NCBI GenBank assembly: GCA_000697665.1
Contig: KL197713.1
Coordinates: 1,328,593 to 1,392,592 of the forward strand
Origin: Jaapia argillacea MUCL 33604
Lineage: Eukaryota; Basidiomycota; Agaricomycetes; Jaapiales; Jaapiaceae
Direction of reading: 5' to 3'
DNA length: 64,000 nt
The number at the start of each line of letters is the position of its first letter. Positions within the stretch are counted from its first letter, which is position 1. A program made the position numbers and the translations under genes. Under the pieces are notes generated by a model. The model was not told the origin of the DNA, ran no database searches, and saw only the letters and a list, made by a program, of their open reading frames with translations. Shown here one piece after another: positions 22,093 to 33,875 of the stretch.

Positions 22093-23194
22093 ATGAACAA
22101 CGGTCCCCCAACACCACCACCTACGACGGAAAGGGAGTTGCTGGAGCAACAGCAGACTGCAGCGCCCGCCGTAGCAGTGGCGGAAGGGTCAGCTACTAAT
22201 CCTGTCCCTACGCCTCCAGCTGAGGTCACTCTACCATCTGGATCTGCCCCTCAACAACAAGCAGAACCTCAGGCTCCACAACAGGATGCCTACACATCAC
22301 TCTTCCCAACGATTGCAGATTTGGCTTTGCAAGGCAAGTACGAGCAACTCGTCCAACTCGCTGAAGAGCGCGATCTGAATGTACGTTGATCGGCTTTATC
22401 AACTTGATTCTTACTGATCATGAACTTCAATCGCAATGCGCAGACTCTTGGAGATAGACAGTATACGAGAATGTTGCTCATCGCTCCCCTCGTTCTCTCA
22501 TATCTCATATTAGACCAATTGTCAGTTTCAATTGCATTCGCTTCCATCATTCTAGGACGACGTCTGATGTTTATCATTACCATAGACCGCCCGCTCGATT
22601 TGCATTGCAACGCCTCCCAAATCAACTCGCCAATCACCCTCTAACTACCTCTCTGTTTAAGCTCCTGGCATCAACATGGGAAAGGAAGTATATCAATGTC
22701 TATCCTCGCGCTGAGGAGGTGTACGAACTTGTCTCGCGGCCTGGTTTCCCTGATCGCGGTCTCGCACCAATCGTTCAAGCAATGACGACCACCTTTATCG
22801 GTAAATCCCACCGTATCGTCTCACCACAAAGATGGCAACGAATTTATCCTGGTTTCTTAGAAACTTTTCGCGAAAGGACTTTCGCATTGCTATCGAGAGC
22901 CTACACTTCTCTTTCCCTGGGACAGGCCCAGATGTATTTGGGTTTGGGAGTAGATCGGTTGATCCCCGGTCAGTCATGTCAGGTAGCTTTTGTCGACGAT
23001 AAGAATCTGACGCCTTTATGTTTTACACAGCTACGCAAGCAAAAGGATGGGTCTATGACGTCCATCTGCAGGTCTTCGTCCCGAGGCCGATTCCAACAAC
23101 CGCCGTGAACGGTGTCCCAAGAGGTGTGTGCAATACTGTTGATTCGATACGGCATCGAGATACCATAGAAATGACGCCGATTCCTGTGTCATAG
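22093..23194 (+). CDS. COP9 signalosome subunit 8-like (CSN8/PSMD8/EIF3K family)
   Basis: PCI-type subunit of the COP9 signalosome, which removes Nedd8 from cullins. The N-terminus is a Pro/Gln/Ala-rich tail (MNNGPPTPPPTTERELLEQQ). TIADLALQGKYEQLVQLAEE begins the helical part. After introns come LFKLLASTWERKYINVYPRA, then LAPIVQAMTTTFIGKSHRI, FRERTFALLSRAYTSLSLGQ and AQMYLGL. The last exon is read from GCTACGCAAGC and gives KGWVYDVHLQVFVPRPIPTT, with stop TAG at 23192-23194; this frame differs from the longest local open frame. The CSN8 call rather than eIF3k or Rpn12 rests on overall look and the Pro-rich N-terminus. Confidence 0.75.
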
Positions 23195-23476
23195 CACCGT
23201 CGACGCTCGCGTCTTTCCATACCATAGCAAATGGTGTGATTCAATTGGAGTCTTGAACGTTTCGAGCTTGTGCATTTCTTAGCGCCACATAGTCACCAGT
23301 TATATTACTGAATAGCAATGCATCACTGTCTACATCTCGTCAATAATTGTTGCTCCAGTCGCCACCGGGCTGTGGGGGGACTGCTGGCGCGCTGACGAGC
23401 GTTGTCTGCAGAGGTGACGGCGAGGGCAGCATCACTGAGTGCTAAAATGATATCATCAGAACAGATGGTAGCGAGG
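23195..23476. other. Convergent 3' region
   Basis: Short interval between the CSN8-like gene and the unknown gene on the opposite strand. Nothing recognised. Confidence 0.5.
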
Positions 23477-24531
23477 TCACCGGAAGGGCATGCGAAACGG
23501 ACGAATCTTGAATCGACGTGACGGCATCTGGAATTCTGCAACACCCTTCGAATGTATGGTCGCGAGTTGCTCTCTAAGGCGAGCCAAGCCTGGCGATACT
23601 TGCATTATATCATCCGGCATATGTCGTAGTGGATATCGAAGGTCGGTTCCCTCGGGTTCCAGGGATATATAGCTGATTCGTACTGGTTTGATCCGGGGCA
23701 TTTCTGCTCGAGCGACTGGCCTTCGTTTGCGAGGACGTTTATTGATTGGTTGATCTAAACCTCCGCGAAAATAGCGTTCCTCTCGTCGGAGCTGCTCGCT
23801 ATTCTTCAATGACATGGCCTCGTCGGACCTTAAGAACTCCACAGCTGATAAACCTCCTGACGAGTAGACCAGGTTTGTCCACCGGACGGCTTCGGCGCGC
23901 AAGGTTGCCTGTTCTTTGCGAAACGACTATGAATCCCCCTTCAGATTCATGTTTTTCCCAAAGTCGGTGGGCCACGCACCTTGATCTTTTCAACAAGGAG
24001 CTTCTTGACTCGATCCAACTCCCCTGCCCGCAACATAGCCCTCACATACAAGTTAGGCTTGATCAGTTTAGTTCGCCTGATGGGCGCCCCGAATAAGAAT
24101 CCATTGCCCCTCCACGTTGGGTACGTCGCAATAGGCTGCACGCCGGGAGGCCACTCCGGCGTCGTCCCAATAGCCACAGCGAAGAAGCGCAAAGCTGGAT
24201 TAGGTATATCGGCTCCGACTCCCAATCTCCCAACAGTAGTCAAAGGGCAGACCAAGTAAGATCCATCGCGAAGGCGCTGAATGACAAGGCAATATTTGCC
24301 TCGACTGGGGTGGCGTTGTTTGTCGAAGAATAATTCTTCCTTCGTTAGGCGATATCCCTGTAACTTGAGGAATCTGTAGTAGGTTGAAGTGACTCCTAGG
24401 CCGGGAGAATAGGCGATCTCGCCAGGTTCGAAGAGGGTGGGGCTGGTGTTTTGGATGTAAGTGGACCGTTTCTGAGCTTCGAGTTCGTATGCGACGTGGA
24501 GACGTTCCCAGAAAGGATCAAGATTGTGCAT
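23477..24531 (-). CDS. Unknown two-exon protein, possible PemK/MazF-like barrel
   Basis: Model of 327 residues: exon 1 24531-23980 (184 codons), a 71-base intron with GTGCGT donor and AACAG acceptor in phase 0, and exon 2 23908-23477. Exon 1 starts MHNLDPFWERLHVAYELEAQ. It contains LFEPGEIAYSPGLGV, RGKYCLVIQRLRDGSYLVCP and GFLFGAPIRRTKLIKPNLYV, then LRAGELDRVKKLL. The order (GEI strand, R-x-x-x-x-V strand, PLTT strand, then a strand and helix after T-K-L-I-K) resembles the SH3-like barrel of PemK/MazF proteins, but identity is too low to assert that. Exon 2 is basic with RPRKRRPVAR, a possible nuclear signal. I do not recognise an orthologue. Divergent from the UBLCP1-type gene. Confidence 0.6.
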
Positions 24532-24977
24532 GTATTCGAATTTTCATGCGTGGAGGTGGTCTTTCGACGGCAGGGGCATGGGGTCAGAATGGTGGATTTC
24601 GGAGTGTGTCTGATGTCAAGTGGCTCACCGCAGGATCGGTTCGGTAGACCGTTTGGAGTCGGTCTCTTTGGCACAGACGACGGGTGTCTGTTGGCGATTC
24701 CTCCGCCTGGCTGGAGTGTGCCCTGGCCCGGCACGGGAGGGAGGAAGAGTAAGAGTCGAATAAACCTTGAAAGTTGAATTTCAGTTGTCAGTAAGTAACG
24801 AAATCTTACTGTGGGAAATCTGATGTCGCGATGTCTACATGATCAGATCTTGATGTTTCAGTCCTTCAACCTGAGTCTCGCGCCAGTTGCCTCCGATCTC
24901 GGTTCCATCTCCAAATTCACTGTTTCTGCAACCTGTCTCGCTCCAACTGAACTGTCCGACATCAATACACTATACAC
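24532..24977. promoter_or_regulatory. Divergent promoter interval
   Basis: 446 bases between the unknown gene and the UBLCP1-type gene. A CCCCATGCCCCTGCC stretch (minus strand) encodes a possible 11-codon upstream frame ending before the 24531 start. No other element recognised. Confidence 0.4.
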
Positions 24978-26860
24978 ATGGCTGCCACAGAGATCTCACC
25001 ACCTGAGACACTGAAGTTGGACTCGAACGAGTCTACCGTCGAGGTTGGCGCCTCCAAAGGCCTCGAGGCAGCTGAAGCTACCGTCGTCAGCGTGGAGAGC
25101 GTGGAGATGGAGGTCAGAGCCACCTTTAGTCTGATTTCGCGATGTAGAACTGACTCAGTGGATTTGCCTCCTTAGAATGGACCAGAGGAGGGCGCTGAAG
25201 TTGTTCCGGAACGATGGATACAGCTTGCATTCACTTGGTCCGGGAAGCCATTTACGCTCGATATCGCGGAATCTGATAGGTGAGTCGGAGATACTTGAAT
25301 ACCCTGGCAAATCTTTGATTTCCTGCTCGATACCAGGGTGTTTGACTTGAAGGCCTCCCTGCAGAGCCTGACGGACGTCCCGCCGGAGCGACAGAAAATC
25401 CTGGGTTTGGTGAAGGGAAAGCTTCCACCAGAGGAACAGAGGATGTACGTGGTTTCCCCCCCCTGATTGTCTATGTCTTCAAACTCACGCCACCCTCCAA
25501 GAGGTGACCTCAAGCTCACGAATGGCAAGAAATTCACTCTAGTGGGAACCCCTCAAGGACACGAAATCAAGGATCCCTCCCGTAAAGTACCCTATCTCGA
25601 TCGTCTTTCTTGTAGCTGACCCTCTACAAAGAAATTGGATTCCTCCCGGACATACTGAATGATCTAGACATTGACTTTGCCGCATCAGCGGAAGCTACTG
25701 CAGCATACCGTAACGATCAACGAAATCTCCGCAAAATCAGAGAAGCGACGAAGAAACTACAGATCGACATCATCACTCCTTTGAGACCAGGCAAGCGGTT
25801 GCTCGTACTTGACATTGACTACAGTACGCCACATCATCTGTGAACGTGAAGCCAACTCTTGATTTTTGTCATTTTGGAAAAAGCGATTATTGATTCTGAA
25901 CCACTAACTTCTGGTGCTTTACCCCCAATGGAATGCATTCGACCTGGCTTGCACGAGTTCCTTGAACTCATCTATCCCTATTATGACATCTGCATATGGT
26001 GAGTTCTATCCACGCTCTGTTCTACTTTATGTGGCTAATGCGCCGGATTTGTCAGGTCTCAAACGCATTGGAGATGGCTTGAGACGAAGCTCGTCGAAAT
26101 CGGGATGTTAGGGAACCCAGAACGGAACTATCGTGTGCGATTTATTCCCTCGTTTCTTGTCCTTTCCTCACCTCTCGTTCATTCCATAACTACTGGCTGA
26201 CGGATTGATCTAGATAGCATTCGGTAAATTGATCGATTCTTCCATCGCCCGCAGAGGCGAAAATGACTGACTCTGTGACCCACCTCATCATTAGTACTTG
26301 ACTACACGTCGATGTTTACGGTGTTCTCAACACGGAATGGAAAGCCCTACTCACATCATGTGAAGGCGCTTCAAATCATCTGGAATCACTTTCCTCAATA
26401 GTGAGCTCTTCCCGTCCTGACTGTTCGGTTCGATGTGCTCATATTGACGTCGATTGATTTGCCATGGTTAGCAACGCAAAGAATACGATTCATGTCGACG
26501 ATCTTGTGCGTCGCCTCATCCTCTCGCTCGAGGGCTCCAAACTCATTCACTGATACGCACAACCCAATTTCCCAGGGCAGAAATTTCGTCCTCAACCCCG
26601 GGCAAGGGCTGAAGATCAGTGCGTTCAAGGGTGCACATACGCAACACGCCCAAGCAGATCGGGAGCTCTCAAAGTTGGCAAACTATATGTTACTAATCGC
26701 AAATATGGATGATTTCAGGCGCTTGGACCACAGGGTGAGTGAGCACGTCCGATGGAGGAAGCATCTGTCCTGGCACCCGTCGTAGACTGATATTCTGAAT
26801 TTTGTTAAGGACTGGAAGAAGTTTTTGGGGGGCACCGGGGGAGGAAGGTCTGCAGGGTAA
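24978..26860 (+). CDS. Ubiquitin-like domain CTD phosphatase (UBLCP1 type)
   Basis: HAD-family phosphatase with an N-terminal ubiquitin-like domain. In animals UBLCP1 binds the proteasome regulatory particle and dephosphorylates it in the nucleus. After an acidic start (MAATEISPPETLKLDSNEST) come IQLAFTWSGKPFTLDIAESD, then LTDVPPERQKILGLVKGKLP and LTNGKKFTLVGTP, which form the ubiquitin-like domain. LLVLDIDYTIID is the DxDxT catalytic motif. RPGLHEFLELIYPYYDICIW, FVLDYTSMFT and the acid motif region NTIHVDDLGRNFVLNPG follow. It ends DWKKFLGGTGGGRSAG, stop TAA at 26858-26860. There are about ten short introns. Start at 24978 is the first ATG before the conserved part. Confidence 0.9.
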
Positions 26861-27278
26861 GATCTGGGGGACGGCAGTTTGTATAACCAATGACGAGAGG
26901 ATTTCTTTCCATTTGTAACTCTTCGCAAGTTCCTTGTTTCACTGCCCTTTGAATGAAAGGGGCCTTCTGCAGACCGGCTGAGATAGATCGAACTGAGCAA
27001 TTCCTGGAACTGCCATCGGGACTATCGCAACAGAATATTTGAACGCGGCTGTGCCATGATCGTCGGAATATGCAGATGGTTCAGAGGATGAGAATAGATA
27101 TCTCTACGAGCACACACAGCGTCTGAGAGATAGTGGGTCCAGTCTGAGCTACTCTGAGCTATGAGCAATATCGGCATCCGAAAGCTCCGTTCCTTCCTAC
27201 CACGGCCATGCTCAGGTGCGCTTACCCGGACCACAAGCTCTGCCAGTGCCCCACACCAAGTATACCTATAAATTTCAC
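26861..27278. other. Intergenic, promoter of the Nudix gene
   Basis: 418 bases between two co-oriented genes. A TATA-like TATAAAT at 27267-27273 is the only element seen. Confidence 0.5.
27267..27273 (+). promoter_or_regulatory. TATA-like box very close to the first Nudix ATG
   Basis: TATAAAT begins 12 bases before the ATG at 27279. If this is the working TATA box, transcription would start downstream of that ATG and the Met at 27387 would be used instead. Confidence 0.4.
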
Positions 27279-28523
27279 ATGTCGATGGCTGCATTTCTCG
27301 TCCCTTCTCATCCTTCCCTACGCCTTGCAAGACCAGTAGCATTTATCCGGCGACATTTCTGTGGGTCAACAACCGCCCTGAACTCAATGGCCACTGTATC
27401 GAAAGGAACTCGCCCCACGAAGGTGCCCGCCACACCACGCCCTTCAGCTAGTGCTGTAATCGTCAATGGGAGGAATGAGATTCTGTTCGTGCAACGGAAC
27501 CCCGAAGCCAGATCGTTTGGAGGAACCTACGTGAGTGACCACATTATAAGTACAATGTTCAGATGTTTTACCACACACTTTAAACACACTTAGGTCTTTC
27601 CGGGAGGCAACTTTGATCCCAAGCAGGATGAATCCCTTCAGATGACTGCTATTCGAGAAACATTCGAGGAATCTGGGCTCTTGCTCGCCTCATCACAGTC
27701 CTCATCTTCTCCCAACCTGGAAGACTCCGCCCTTGACGAAGCTCGCAACTCTATCCATTCGGATAAGATGCTATTTCGTGATTTCCTGAGTCAGAACAAG
27801 CTCAAAGCTGACGTTGGATCCCTTCTCCCCTTCACGCAATGGATCACACCACGCATTGTACCCCGGTATGTGTATCTTGATCGGGCATTATTCTCTTTCA
27901 GACAATAATGACCCTTGCCTTGAAGCCGATTCCACGCACAATTCTTCGTAACCTTCCTTCCATCCGCACCATCAACCGGGTTCTCGTCGGGGGACAAACA
28001 ACAACGCCTTCCCACTCCAGACGGCGGCCAGGAAGTCATCTCAGCCCGGTTCATCCATCCAACCAACCTCATATCGGAATTTCATTCCGGGGCCATTGCA
28101 TTGATGCCACCTCAATATTACATCGTCGACACACTCTCAACCATTCTCAAAGGCCACGAGAATACTCAAGAACAAAGAGATCTCGTCGCTACGTTGTCAA
28201 GTGGACTGTTTGGAAGTATGGTCATTAACCCTGAAGGTTTACCCAAGAAGGATGATAAAGGGAGAACGGTATTGACGTATGAGGGTGACGAGACTCGTGG
28301 AGGGAAGAAAGGAAGATTGCATCGGTCTCTTGTCATGTTTGGGCCAGGCGGGGTGGGTGTTGCTTTACCAAGCTCTATCCCATGCTTTATTCTGGATCGA
28401 GGCTGACCTCTCATTGTTTTTCTTTCGTCAAAGGTCCCGACCGAGATTGAGTTGCAACGCAATTTTGACGTGTTCACCGAGATTGAACCTCATGTATTTT
28501 CTCGAAGTCAAGCTAAACTATGA
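27279..28523 (+). CDS. Nudix hydrolase, NUDT19/acyl-CoA diphosphatase-like, PTS1
   Basis: Nudix enzyme likely to cleave CoA or acyl-CoA diphosphate bonds. SASAVIVNGRNEILFVQRNP and SFGGTYVFPGGNFD are followed by a Nudix box ESLQMTAIRETFEESGLLL (E-x7-R-E-x2-x-E-E-x-G). Later exons read LLPFTQWITPRIVPRRFHAQ, then FFVTFLPSAP and GGQEVISARFIHPTNLI, and ALMPPQYYIVDTL. The last exon ends FSRSQAKL, a C-terminal AKL peroxisomal signal, stop TGA at 28521-28523. From the ATG at 27279 the protein begins with an Arg-rich leader (PSLRLARPVAFIRRHF) that looks like a mitochondrial presequence. A second Met (27387) would skip it. The intron after IVPR uses GTATGT to TTGAAG. Substrate is inferred. Confidence 0.85.
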
Positions 28524-28996
28524 GCCCTGCAGGGTTTGCTCTTATCGTCGACCATATTCATCACCTCGCGTGCAATTTGTTTCTCCCAACAATAGGTTGG
28601 GTGGAGCTGGGAACCACTTGACCTGAAGGTTATTGTTCAGTTTCGGCCTCCTGAGAAGCCAACACCACACCTTGTTGTCATCGCGCAAACATGAGAGCGA
28701 AGGATCAAGGAAGATACGTGTTTTAATCAGCACGAGTAATAAAGCTACAATTGTTGCGATCTAAACGAGTCCCCGAAGATGATGCTACAGGATTTGAATC
28801 AATGAAAAAAACCTGGATTAATGTATGGAGAAGTACGTATGTGTTGAAGCACAGTCGAAAGTGAAAGACCCGAAGTAATAAGGTAGAAATTGCAAAGAAA
28901 AGGTTTAGGCAAGACGACATAAGGCTGTAATTAGCATCGAGTTCCGAGACGTTTTCCTCCGAAGAACCACAACAGATGGTGTGCGCATCGCACAGC
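28524..28996. other. Convergent 3' region
   Basis: 473 bases between the stops of the Nudix gene and the carboxylesterase. A/T-rich stretches near 28790-28900 fit 3' untranslated sequence. Confidence 0.5.
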
Positions 28997-30889
28997 CTAA
29001 ATTCCGAAAGTTTGGTAATCATACAACACCTGCTGGCCCCAATAACTGGGGGAGCAAGCGTTAATGGGCACCATGCCAGACCCACCCAACAAAATCGCAT
29101 TGACATTCGAGGTACCAGCGGCACCCCAATGAGCCAACGACGATCCTGAGGGATTGGGGTTGCCGGTGCGCATGAAAGACGCGTACCGAGCTTGCATCTC
29201 GGTGGTGAGGGACGCCTGAGCAGTTGTCGGAGAAGGGACGGTACCGAAGACGATCTCGATGTCATCCTGATGGCAAACCGACCCAGGTTGCGTGCAGAAA
29301 TCCACGGCATCATTACCGGGATAACTAGCACCAACCACATACATACCAACAAATGCCTGACCACCGTTGCTCGCCCAGTTGCGTGCAAATGTCCAACTCG
29401 AACATTTCCAAATGTAGTCTGTTCCCAAAGTCTCCAATTGTGTCCTAGCGTCGATTGTCACACCCTCCGCGAGGAGGTTAGCATCGTTGTAAAATGCGGA
29501 GTTGACGATGACGTTGGTACGAGGAGAGCCGAAGGTTGCGTTGACGACGGGGTAGAAAGCGGCCTCGGGAAGAGTGTCGAAATTTCCGTAGATCGTCAAT
29601 GCAGCTTCGTTGAGAACGGTGGAAACAAGGATGGGCTTCGAGACGTGGGGGAAGGGGGAGGAAGAGTCCAGAGTGGTGGTAATTAATTGACCATCGCGGA
29701 CAGGACGCATGGGCTCGGCTTGGGTGGCAGAAGGGTCGAGCGTGTACGCGTTTTCAAAGAGATTCATCTGGGCATTGATGATGGTGTCGAGTGAAAGAGA
29801 GTTGAGACATCTGGTATCAGATTTGGAGCAAGTCAAGAGTCCATTGAAGTAATTCTGCATGGTTTGTTGTGCTCCTGGGTTAAGGAAGCCGTAGTCCTGC
29901 GCGCCAAAAACTCATTACGAGCGAGGATAAAATGTTCACATAGAGACGCACCATGGGATCAGATTGAATAATGGCGTTCTGGAACAGGCTGGACGCAGAG
30001 GGGATTGCAAGTAAAGCTCTGATCATGTTTGCACCAGAGCTTTGACCCGCAATCGTGACTTTAGATGGGTCCCCGCCGAAGCTCGGGACGACAACTTTCA
30101 AGAAGCTCATTGCAGCCATGAGATCTTTCATGGCGAGATTAGTGCCTCCGTTGGGTTGCATCCATCCCAACTAGATGTTGACAAGATAAGTACCAAAATA
30201 TAATAGAGGAATGCATTTGACGTACAGCTCCTAGACGGTATTGCACAACTGCGACAATGGAGTTGGTGGCAACAGCAAGATTCGAACCGTCTAAGCCGGG
30301 TCCAGTGGCTGAACCGACGATGAAAGACCCTCCATGGATCCTGTGGGTTAAACGTCAATCGGCGAGGCCATCGATTCGATATTCGGGACACATACCACAT
30401 CAAAGTCGGCACAGGAGTGGTGGGGAGGTTGTTCGGCACATAGAGGATCATCGATAAGCAATCCTCAGAGAATGAAGAGTCGTCAAGGCCTGGCTGGGGG
30501 CATGCAAGCGGAAGTGCTGTAACATCCGTTGCATTATTTCTAAAGTAAAATCAGCTATGATGTCAGAACATCGAGCTGTTGAGTACTCACGGAAGAACCC
30601 AAGCGGTGACTGGGGAAGGATTCTGCCAACGAGGAGCAGCCGCATATTTTACGGCAAACCTATTGGCAGCAGATGTATCCACTGAGCCATGGGCAGTTCC
30701 AATCGGTGTATTAACGATCAGACCCGTCGTGGTCGTTCTGGGACACAAGAGTCGCTGTACAATTGGCAACCGACAGACCAAGCCTTTCGGAACGATGGGT
30801 GGGAACTTCAGATTGGGAAGGGGGGTCGGCAAGGCCGACGCGAGAGAAGAGAGGGCCACCAGAGAGATGAGATGGAGGATGGCAACCAT
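28997..30889 (-). CDS. Secreted type-B carboxylesterase/lipase
   Basis: Alpha/beta-hydrolase of the carboxylesterase type-B family. The N-terminus MVAILHLISLVALSSLASAL is a signal peptide. ILYVPNNLPTTPVPTL, then GSFIVGSATGPGLDGSNLA and IVAVVQYRLGA, give the oxyanion-hole region. NGGTNLAMKDLMAAMSFLK, FGGDPSKVTIAGQSSGANMI carries the nucleophile Ser in G-Q-S-S-G, where the family usually has GESAG. The catalytic His is in CHQDDIEIVFG near the C-terminus. The protein ends YWGQQVLYDYQTFGI. Five exons are visible. Substrate cannot be told; secreted fungal members include lipases and cholesterol esterases. Start ATG at 30889 opens the signal peptide. Confidence 0.85.
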
Positions 30890-31011
30890 GACGAGAGAAA
30901 TATAAATGAATAACGAGTGTGATGTGCGATATATAGGCGGAGAATTAGGAGAAGCCTCTAGAGCGGAAGATGTGGCCGCTTCTAGTGAGCAGACCAAAGA
31001 CACACGAGACC

Positions 31012-31018
31012 TTATATA
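31012..31018 (-). promoter_or_regulatory. TATA-like element upstream of carboxylesterase
   Basis: TATATAA on the minus strand, about 120 bases before the start codon. Confidence 0.35.
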
Positions 31019-32726
31019 CAGTGGAGTGTTGAACGACGCCGAGAGAGAACGGGACCGACAGGGTTGTCCAAGGGGCAAGAACGAACAGGAATAGTACGGA
31101 AAGACAAAAAGGACCGTGTTGTATACATCGGGAACAATGCAGGGAGCTGATTTCCGAGTTTCCCATCTTCCTTGGCCGATAAGAAGTTGGATCGCAACAG
31201 AAGGCTGAGAAGAGTTGGAGGAGTTTCCCTCCAACATACGTCTTCCCACGTGGCGGTTACCGTCGGCATTGCCACTTTTGCACTTTTGTCCTTGTACTCG
31301 AACAGGGAATATAGGGTCGAGACACGCATCCTTCCACCCCTTGTTTCCCCCCAATCTTCCACTGAGGCAATCTTAGCTCCTGTCTTGTGCTGTGCTGCGG
31401 ATCTGCGGACGATGGTCCCTTTGCCATACGTTTTTTTTTGCGTCGGTCTCACGAGCGTCGCAAAACCTGCCCAACCACGCTCGGCAGGCCGACATCGTAC
31501 GTGCCCCTCGCACATGCACTATTTTCCTATGGAATTCCTTGGCCATCGGTGACGGAAGGCGTGCGCCCTGGTACCTGATGGTTCTTGTGGTGCTCTTTCT
31601 CCCGCGAACACTGTGGGGGTTTCCTTGTCAGCTTGTGGAGCCTTGTGGGCGAAACTAAATCACTTATGTCCCCTTGAGACAACTCTCTCTTGCCACACTC
31701 AAAAGCTACAAGGGCCTTTGATTGCTATGAAACAGTTTGAAATCCACTCAGACTCAGTCGGCTGTTGGTTGGTCAGTATTTCGCTGCTGATGCCGAGATC
31801 TCTCTTGGCGAAAATCATCAGTGGACCAAGAACGAGAATGTCCCGTCTCGGCCCTCTCATCAAATATTTGTGGCGGTGCGCTGATCTTATTGACCGGATC
31901 AGTATGACATTCCCCCTTCAATGAATCACTGTCCGGGTAGTCGAAGTGGAGAAGTGGAGTTGAACCAGAGTTGGACCACTGTTATCTGTCGCGTACCGTT
32001 CAGTCGCCCGTTAGGTGACGAGGGATCGAAGGAGGAGGGCAGGGAATCTGTGATGTGTCGTGACATAATGTTGTTTCCGAAGAGTTTTGTTGTGCACTAT
32101 GTCTACGGCCACGTACTTGAGGCTCGAATTGTCCTGTTGTTGACCCAGGACTGGCTTCAAGCTCTGGTGGGCTGTAAAATGTTCACCGCGGTCCATTCGG
32201 TAAATCCGGCCCGCGCCGAAGTCCAAACCGTCTTCCAACTTCGTTCCAACTCAAACTCTGCACGTTCACAGACCCCAGAGCGTTTCAGAGCCCTCAACTG
32301 AGTCCTGAGTGTCGAAGCTCCAGCACCGATCAGCTCACAAACATCCATTCTCGTCAACGAGAATCACTTTGCTCTTCCGCCCAGCCTTTCACTCCCAATA
32401 GTCCGAATGCACTGCCCCCCTCTCAGCGTAAGGGTGCCAGCGCAAAACCCACTCTCCGTTCAAGCATACGAATACCAACAACTCTAGGTTCACCCGGTTC
32501 ACTTCATTTCTCACCTCCCCACCCCCTTTACCCAAACCAATCCCAACAACACTCGATGTTGACCTGTCGGATATGATCTAATGATTAATTGTCCGATGAG
32601 TAATGGTTTGAGCTTTGGTGCCTTACGTTACGATGGCATTGGGGGCGGCTTACCCTAGACAGTCTCCATCGCGGTGATAGTATCACGGCACCCAGAGGGT
32701 ACATATTTCTTGCTCAGTCTGCTACG

Positions 32727-32916
32727 ATGTCTCTTCTCACCCTGTCTACTCTTGACAGTGCCTTGTGTCGTGTGTCCCAGGGTCGTGCAGCTTCTTCAAC
32801 CGTAAGCACTGAGACCGTTTGTTGACTATTCCAATTTTGACGATATTGAAACCTTTCTCCAGCCATCGTTGATCTCGCCAGCATCAGATTTCTCAAACCT
32901 CAGGCCAACGGCCTGA
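32727..32916 (+). CDS. Possible 42-residue two-exon small protein
   Basis: ATG at 32727, exon 1 of exactly 25 codons (MSLLTLSTLDSALCRVSQGR, then AASST). A GTAAGC donor at 32802 and TTTCTCCAG acceptor at 32862 define a 61-base intron. Exon 2 has 17 codons (PSLISPASDFSNLRPTA) and TGA. The splice signals are good and phase is kept, but such a short frame may be chance or a transcript leader. No family recognised. Confidence 0.25.
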
Positions 32917-33875
32917 GTAAACTTTCCTGAACAACTTTCGTCCAACGACCCACGACACTACCCGTATGTATCTTCGTAATTCCATACTCTTCATCAGAAA
33001 ATCGCTGTCAAAGGAGGAACAAGAGAAGACGGACAAGACGATTGTCAATCCGACTGATCGCGATCACGTGGGGAAGGATCAACGCCAATGGTCGATCGTG
33101 GTTTGCCAAGACGGCCGACAAGCTATCGCAGGAACCGTCGGTGTGTTATGGCGCACTCGCTCATTAGATCTCGCAGATATCAGGGGGCTGGAGAACCACA
33201 CTCAATGATGGCTCATGAGCGCGAGCCCCGCAACTAGTGACGAGTGGGTCTATCTTCTCGCTCTGTTCCCCTGACATAATTTATTCTTGGACCAACTTGA
33301 AAGCAACCGTGGTTTGAGCCTTTGAGGACATTGCTTCCGCCCCACTCCCGTCGGACTCTCCATTACTTTGATCTTCCTTCTGGATTGGCAATCCCTATTC
33401 TAGGGGTCTATCGTCACTGCGTGGGACTGTACCTGCCCCGGCTCTTTGGAACACTGGGATTGACGGAACCGCTGCTCTTGGCTATCGTATTCATATCTCT
33501 CCGCTGAACTTTGACGTCGAGACCTTCTGATATTTTCTGAAGGAAGTGGGTACGTACCGTGACGTTAATTGCTCATTGATCCTCGTCTGCAGGCACCGAT
33601 GCCAATCCCTCGATGCCTCTAGTGCCTCTTCATGGAATCATTCTGTAGATTTTGATAGATTCCACGCTCTCCCAAGCAATGTATTGGTTATCCATGCTTT
33701 AGGGCGAGTCAACGAACTCTCCCGTCGATCACCCCTGTTACTGCCAAGTAATCTGACATGTATGATTGGGTCATGGTGTAGTTGATGATTCTGTAGATGG
33801 AAATGCATCCTTTGAGGACGTCCCGCAAAAGCACCTGCATGGAACAGAAGATCGACGGCATTTGCCGTACCTCAA

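Larger units (their letters stand above)
30890..33875. other. 3-kb divergent intergenic region
   Basis: Lies between the carboxylesterase and the CWF19L1-like gene. It contains a TATA-like element near 31012-31018 (minus strand), a run of nine T near 31431, pyrimidine-rich stretches at 32395-32545, and a possible two-exon small ORF at 32727-32916. Other open frames are short and lack recognisable motifs. Confidence 0.4.
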
